From Chloroflexota bacterium (lineage in GTDB: Bacteria; Chloroflexota; Anaerolineae; Aggregatilineales; Phototrophicaceae): a DNA stretch of 64,000 bases. Positions 62,119 to 64,000 of the stretch are shown piece by piece (position 1 is the first letter of the stretch; each line of letters opens with the position of its first letter). A program made the position numbers and the translations under genes. The DNA is taken from the NCBI GenBank assembly GCA_026708115.1, contig JAPOVL010000021.1, positions 1 through 64,000 on the forward strand, written 5' to 3'. The notes under the pieces were generated by a model. It was not told where the DNA came from. It made no database searches and worked only from the letters and a program-made list of their open reading frames with translations.

Positions 62119-63696
62119 ATGAAGCAGCGTATGAAAGCGCCTGGCGTCAAACTCGCAGCGATAATAGTCGCTGGCTTGCTCTTTCGGCTTTCACTTCTTT
62201 CCTTCGTCCACAATCCGGGTCTGCACGATCCCATCCACTATTTCAACTTGGGGACGCGCTTGGCCGCTGGACAAGGCTTCACCATTAACTACATTTGGCA
62301 TTACAACAACCTGCCAGGCGATGTAACGCACCCGATCGATCACTGGATGCCGCTTGCTGGCGCGGCGGCGGGCACGGGAATAGCGCTTTTCGGTGAAAGC
62401 CCACACGCCGCTCTGTTCATATTTGTATTGGTCGGTTCGCTGTTGCCGGTTCTTGTATTCCTGGCTGCAAAACAGCTTATCAGGCTGGAGGGCGCGGCGA
62501 TAAGTGCCGCCGCCTTCGCAGCCTTCTTGCCCGATCTGGTCTGGGCTTCGCTGCGGACCGATACCACCATACTCAACGCCTCTGCGCTCTGCCTGAGTGT
62601 GCTCTTGTATAACAGGGCATTACGCGATAGGCATTTATTGAGCATCGTCCTGTGCGGCTTCGCTGCAGGTCTGGCATATTTGACGCGCAACGATTCGATC
62701 CTTTTGTTGCCCGTGTTCATTTCTGTCGCTGCCTTGCGCGTACTTTGCTCCGGACGGCGCAGGACTATTCGCGAAACCGCTCCTCTGATCCTTACACTGT
62801 TTGCCAGTTTTCTCCTGTCGATCGCTCCCTGGTTGATCCGAAACCTGCAGGAGCTCGACATGCTGGGGCCGGCGGAGACCGGCCGCATGTTCTTTATGGT
62901 CGAGCATCACGACCACTATGCCTATGGATTGCCAATATCGCTGGAATCAATGCTGCAGCGGCAATCGATTGCCGACCTCTTGGCAAAGCGAGCCTTCGAA
63001 CTCTTGGCCGCGTTCAAACAGATCGCGGTTTCTTTCACTTTGCCCCTGTTCGCCCTGGTTGTTGGCGGTGTCGGGCTCTTGTTCAGAGGGCGCGATCAAG
63101 CGCGACTTTTGCTCGCTTCGCCCGCGATTATTTGGCTGCTGGGTATTTTGCTGGTATACCCAATACTGCTGCCGCTCAAGAGCCAGGCGGGCAGTTTTGA
63201 AAAGGCGTTTTTGAGCGTTCTGCCGCTGTTTCTTCCCTTCGGGGCGCTGTCACTCGAGCATTTCCTTCGCAAGCCGCTGCTGAGGTTGAGTGTCGTCGCT
63301 GCCTTGCTGGCCTGGCTTGCTTTCAATTCCTATGGCCTGGTCCGTGAAGAGACGGCAAAAGCTGATCTTTATTATGGCAGCATCGAGATCTTGATTGACA
63401 CCCTCGAAGACTTGCCGGACCTTACCGGCGACGGCCGCCTGCGCGTTATGACACAAGACCCCTACGTGTTTAGCTATTTCGGATACGAGTCGCTCATGAC
63501 GCCCTTGGCGTCGCGCGCCGATACGCTGGACTTGGCGCGGCGCTTCGATATTGATTACTTGATGATGCCACCAGGGCGTCCGGCCCTTGATGCGCTTTAT
63601 CTCGGCCAAGAATCGGACGAACGATTTGTCTTGGCCGCGCATTTGCCAGAGGCCGGCGAAAAGCCCTTTGAACTATATCGATTCGTTCATGATTGA
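62119..63696 (+). CDS. Multi-pass glycosyltransferase-39-like membrane protein, second
   Basis: This 525-residue protein has about ten membrane helices and an early extracytoplasmic loop containing L-H-D-P-I-H-Y-F, then a C-terminal soluble region of about 130 residues. The layout is that of GT-C mannosyltransferase-like proteins (PF13231 type). It is transcribed divergently from the similar gene at 60475. The upstream ATG at 62119 is supported by a TGG-TATTAT extended -10 box near 62077-62085 but no strong ribosome site. Donor and acceptor unknown. Confidence 0.8.
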   Translation: MKQRMKAPGVKLAAIIVAGLLFRLSLLSFVHNPGLHDPIHYFNLGTRLAAGQGFTINYIWHYNNLPGDVTHPIDHWMPLAGAAAGTGIALFGESPHAALFIFVLVGSLLPVLVFLAAKQLIRLEGAAISAAAFAAFLPDLVWASLRTDTTILNASALCLSVLLYNRALRDRHLLSIVLCGFAAGLAYLTRNDSILLLPVFISVAALRVLCSGRRRTIRETAPLILTLFASFLLSIAPWLIRNLQELDMLGPAETGRMFFMVEHHDHYAYGLPISLESMLQRQSIADLLAKRAFELLAAFKQIAVSFTLPLFALVVGGVGLLFRGRDQARLLLASPAIIWLLGILLVYPILLPLKSQAGSFEKAFLSVLPLFLPFGALSLEHFLRKPLLRLSVVAALLAWLAFNSYGLVREETAKADLYYGSIEILIDTLEDLPDLTGDGRLRVMTQDPYVFSYFGYESLMTPLASRADTLDLARRFDIDYLMMPPGRPALDALYLGQESDERFVLAAHLPEAGEKPFELYRFVHD

Positions 63697-63850
63697 GCCG
63701 ATGTTGTCCTGCAGCTTGCAGGCAGCCTCAATAGCGCTGGCAACTTAATCTCTTGCAACGGATCGCAGGCGCGCCTTCAATTGCCTCCGCTCGTGGCGGT
63801 AGAGCCGCCCTTATGCGACTATAATGTTGCCAGGGGGCCAATTCAACCTC

Positions 63851-64000
63851 ATGAAAGATACGCAAGCCTATATCGAGCGAATTAGACGGGTCAGCCGCGA
63901 CTATCAGCGGCTGGAACTGGCGGTTGACAAGTCCTTGTCATCAATGCTCGCGGGTCAGGCGGTCTTGGCTCGGCGCATAGAGAAGGACTACGAAATCCAG
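63851..64000 (+). CDS. Partial gene running off the window
   Basis: ATG 63851 opens a frame of at least 50 codons without a stop to the window end. The visible part is a charged amphipathic helix (Y-I-E-R-I-R-R-V-S-R-D-Y, then V-L-A-R-R-I-E-K-D-Y). A TATAAT at 63820-63825 lies 25 bases upstream. No family can be named from this fragment. Confidence 0.5.
   Translation, partial: MKDTQAYIERIRRVSRDYQRLELAVDKSLSSMLAGQAVLARRIEKDYEIQ

Overview
The window looks like a chromosomal stretch of a Chloroflexota bacterium, probably of the Anaerolineae or SAR202 type. This rests on proline/threonine-rich linkers in large exported proteins, solute-binding proteins whose signal peptides end in AQD-type sites, several enolase-superfamily dehydratases next to SDR and ABC-transporter genes, and a broad catabolic gene set. 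No taxonomic marker protein was compared, so the phylum is an inference. There is no phage, plasmid, CRISPR array or recognised defence system.

Layout. 0.2-9 kb (minus strand) is housekeeping: class IV aminotransferase, a membrane-anchored TIM-barrel-like protein, then dgkA-ybeY-pgpH-yqeY joined by stop/start overlaps, and mtaB with an exported partner. 10.3-12 kb holds an aspartate kinase behind a complete-looking attenuator: sigma70-like promoter, a 30-codon leader peptide full of Thr and Met codons, and an intrinsic terminator. 12-20 kb has a hydrolase, an NAGPA-like lipoprotein, an aspartate aminotransferase and a peptide-type ABC cassette ending in a c-type cytochrome lipoprotein. 20-27 kb has a TgpA-like transglutaminase, the RNase P RNA gene, a sulfatase, a cold-shock protein and a glycosyltransferase.

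27.6-51.6 kb is an accessory catabolic region: four SDR genes or remnants, E1 alpha/beta of a 2-oxoacid dehydrogenase, RraA-like and D-2-hydroxyacid dehydrogenase genes, three enolase-superfamily dehydratases, a GntR/FCD regulator, a ClC channel, a diverged enolase, a sugar ABC transporter, and two alpha/beta-hydrolase paralogues with a third, truncated copy inside a local duplication. Its gaps hold a MITE-like element with terminal inverted repeats and target duplication, 11-bp tandem repeats, and dispersed palindromes. Neither ABC cassette has its own ATPase gene.

51.6-64 kb has tRNA-Lys(CTT), a CSP41-like epimerase, a lipoprotein thioredoxin interrupted by an in-frame TGA exactly where the first Cys of the CxxC motif belongs (probable selenocysteine, with a SECIS-like hairpin), a PT-rich SH3b protein, a GT2 glycosyltransferase, a TPR protein, NUDIX, tRNA-Leu(CAA), a cobalamin adenosyltransferase, an ITPase and two divergent GT39-like membrane proteins. 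The two observations most worth follow-up are the UGA-containing thioredoxin and the Thr/Met leader attenuator.
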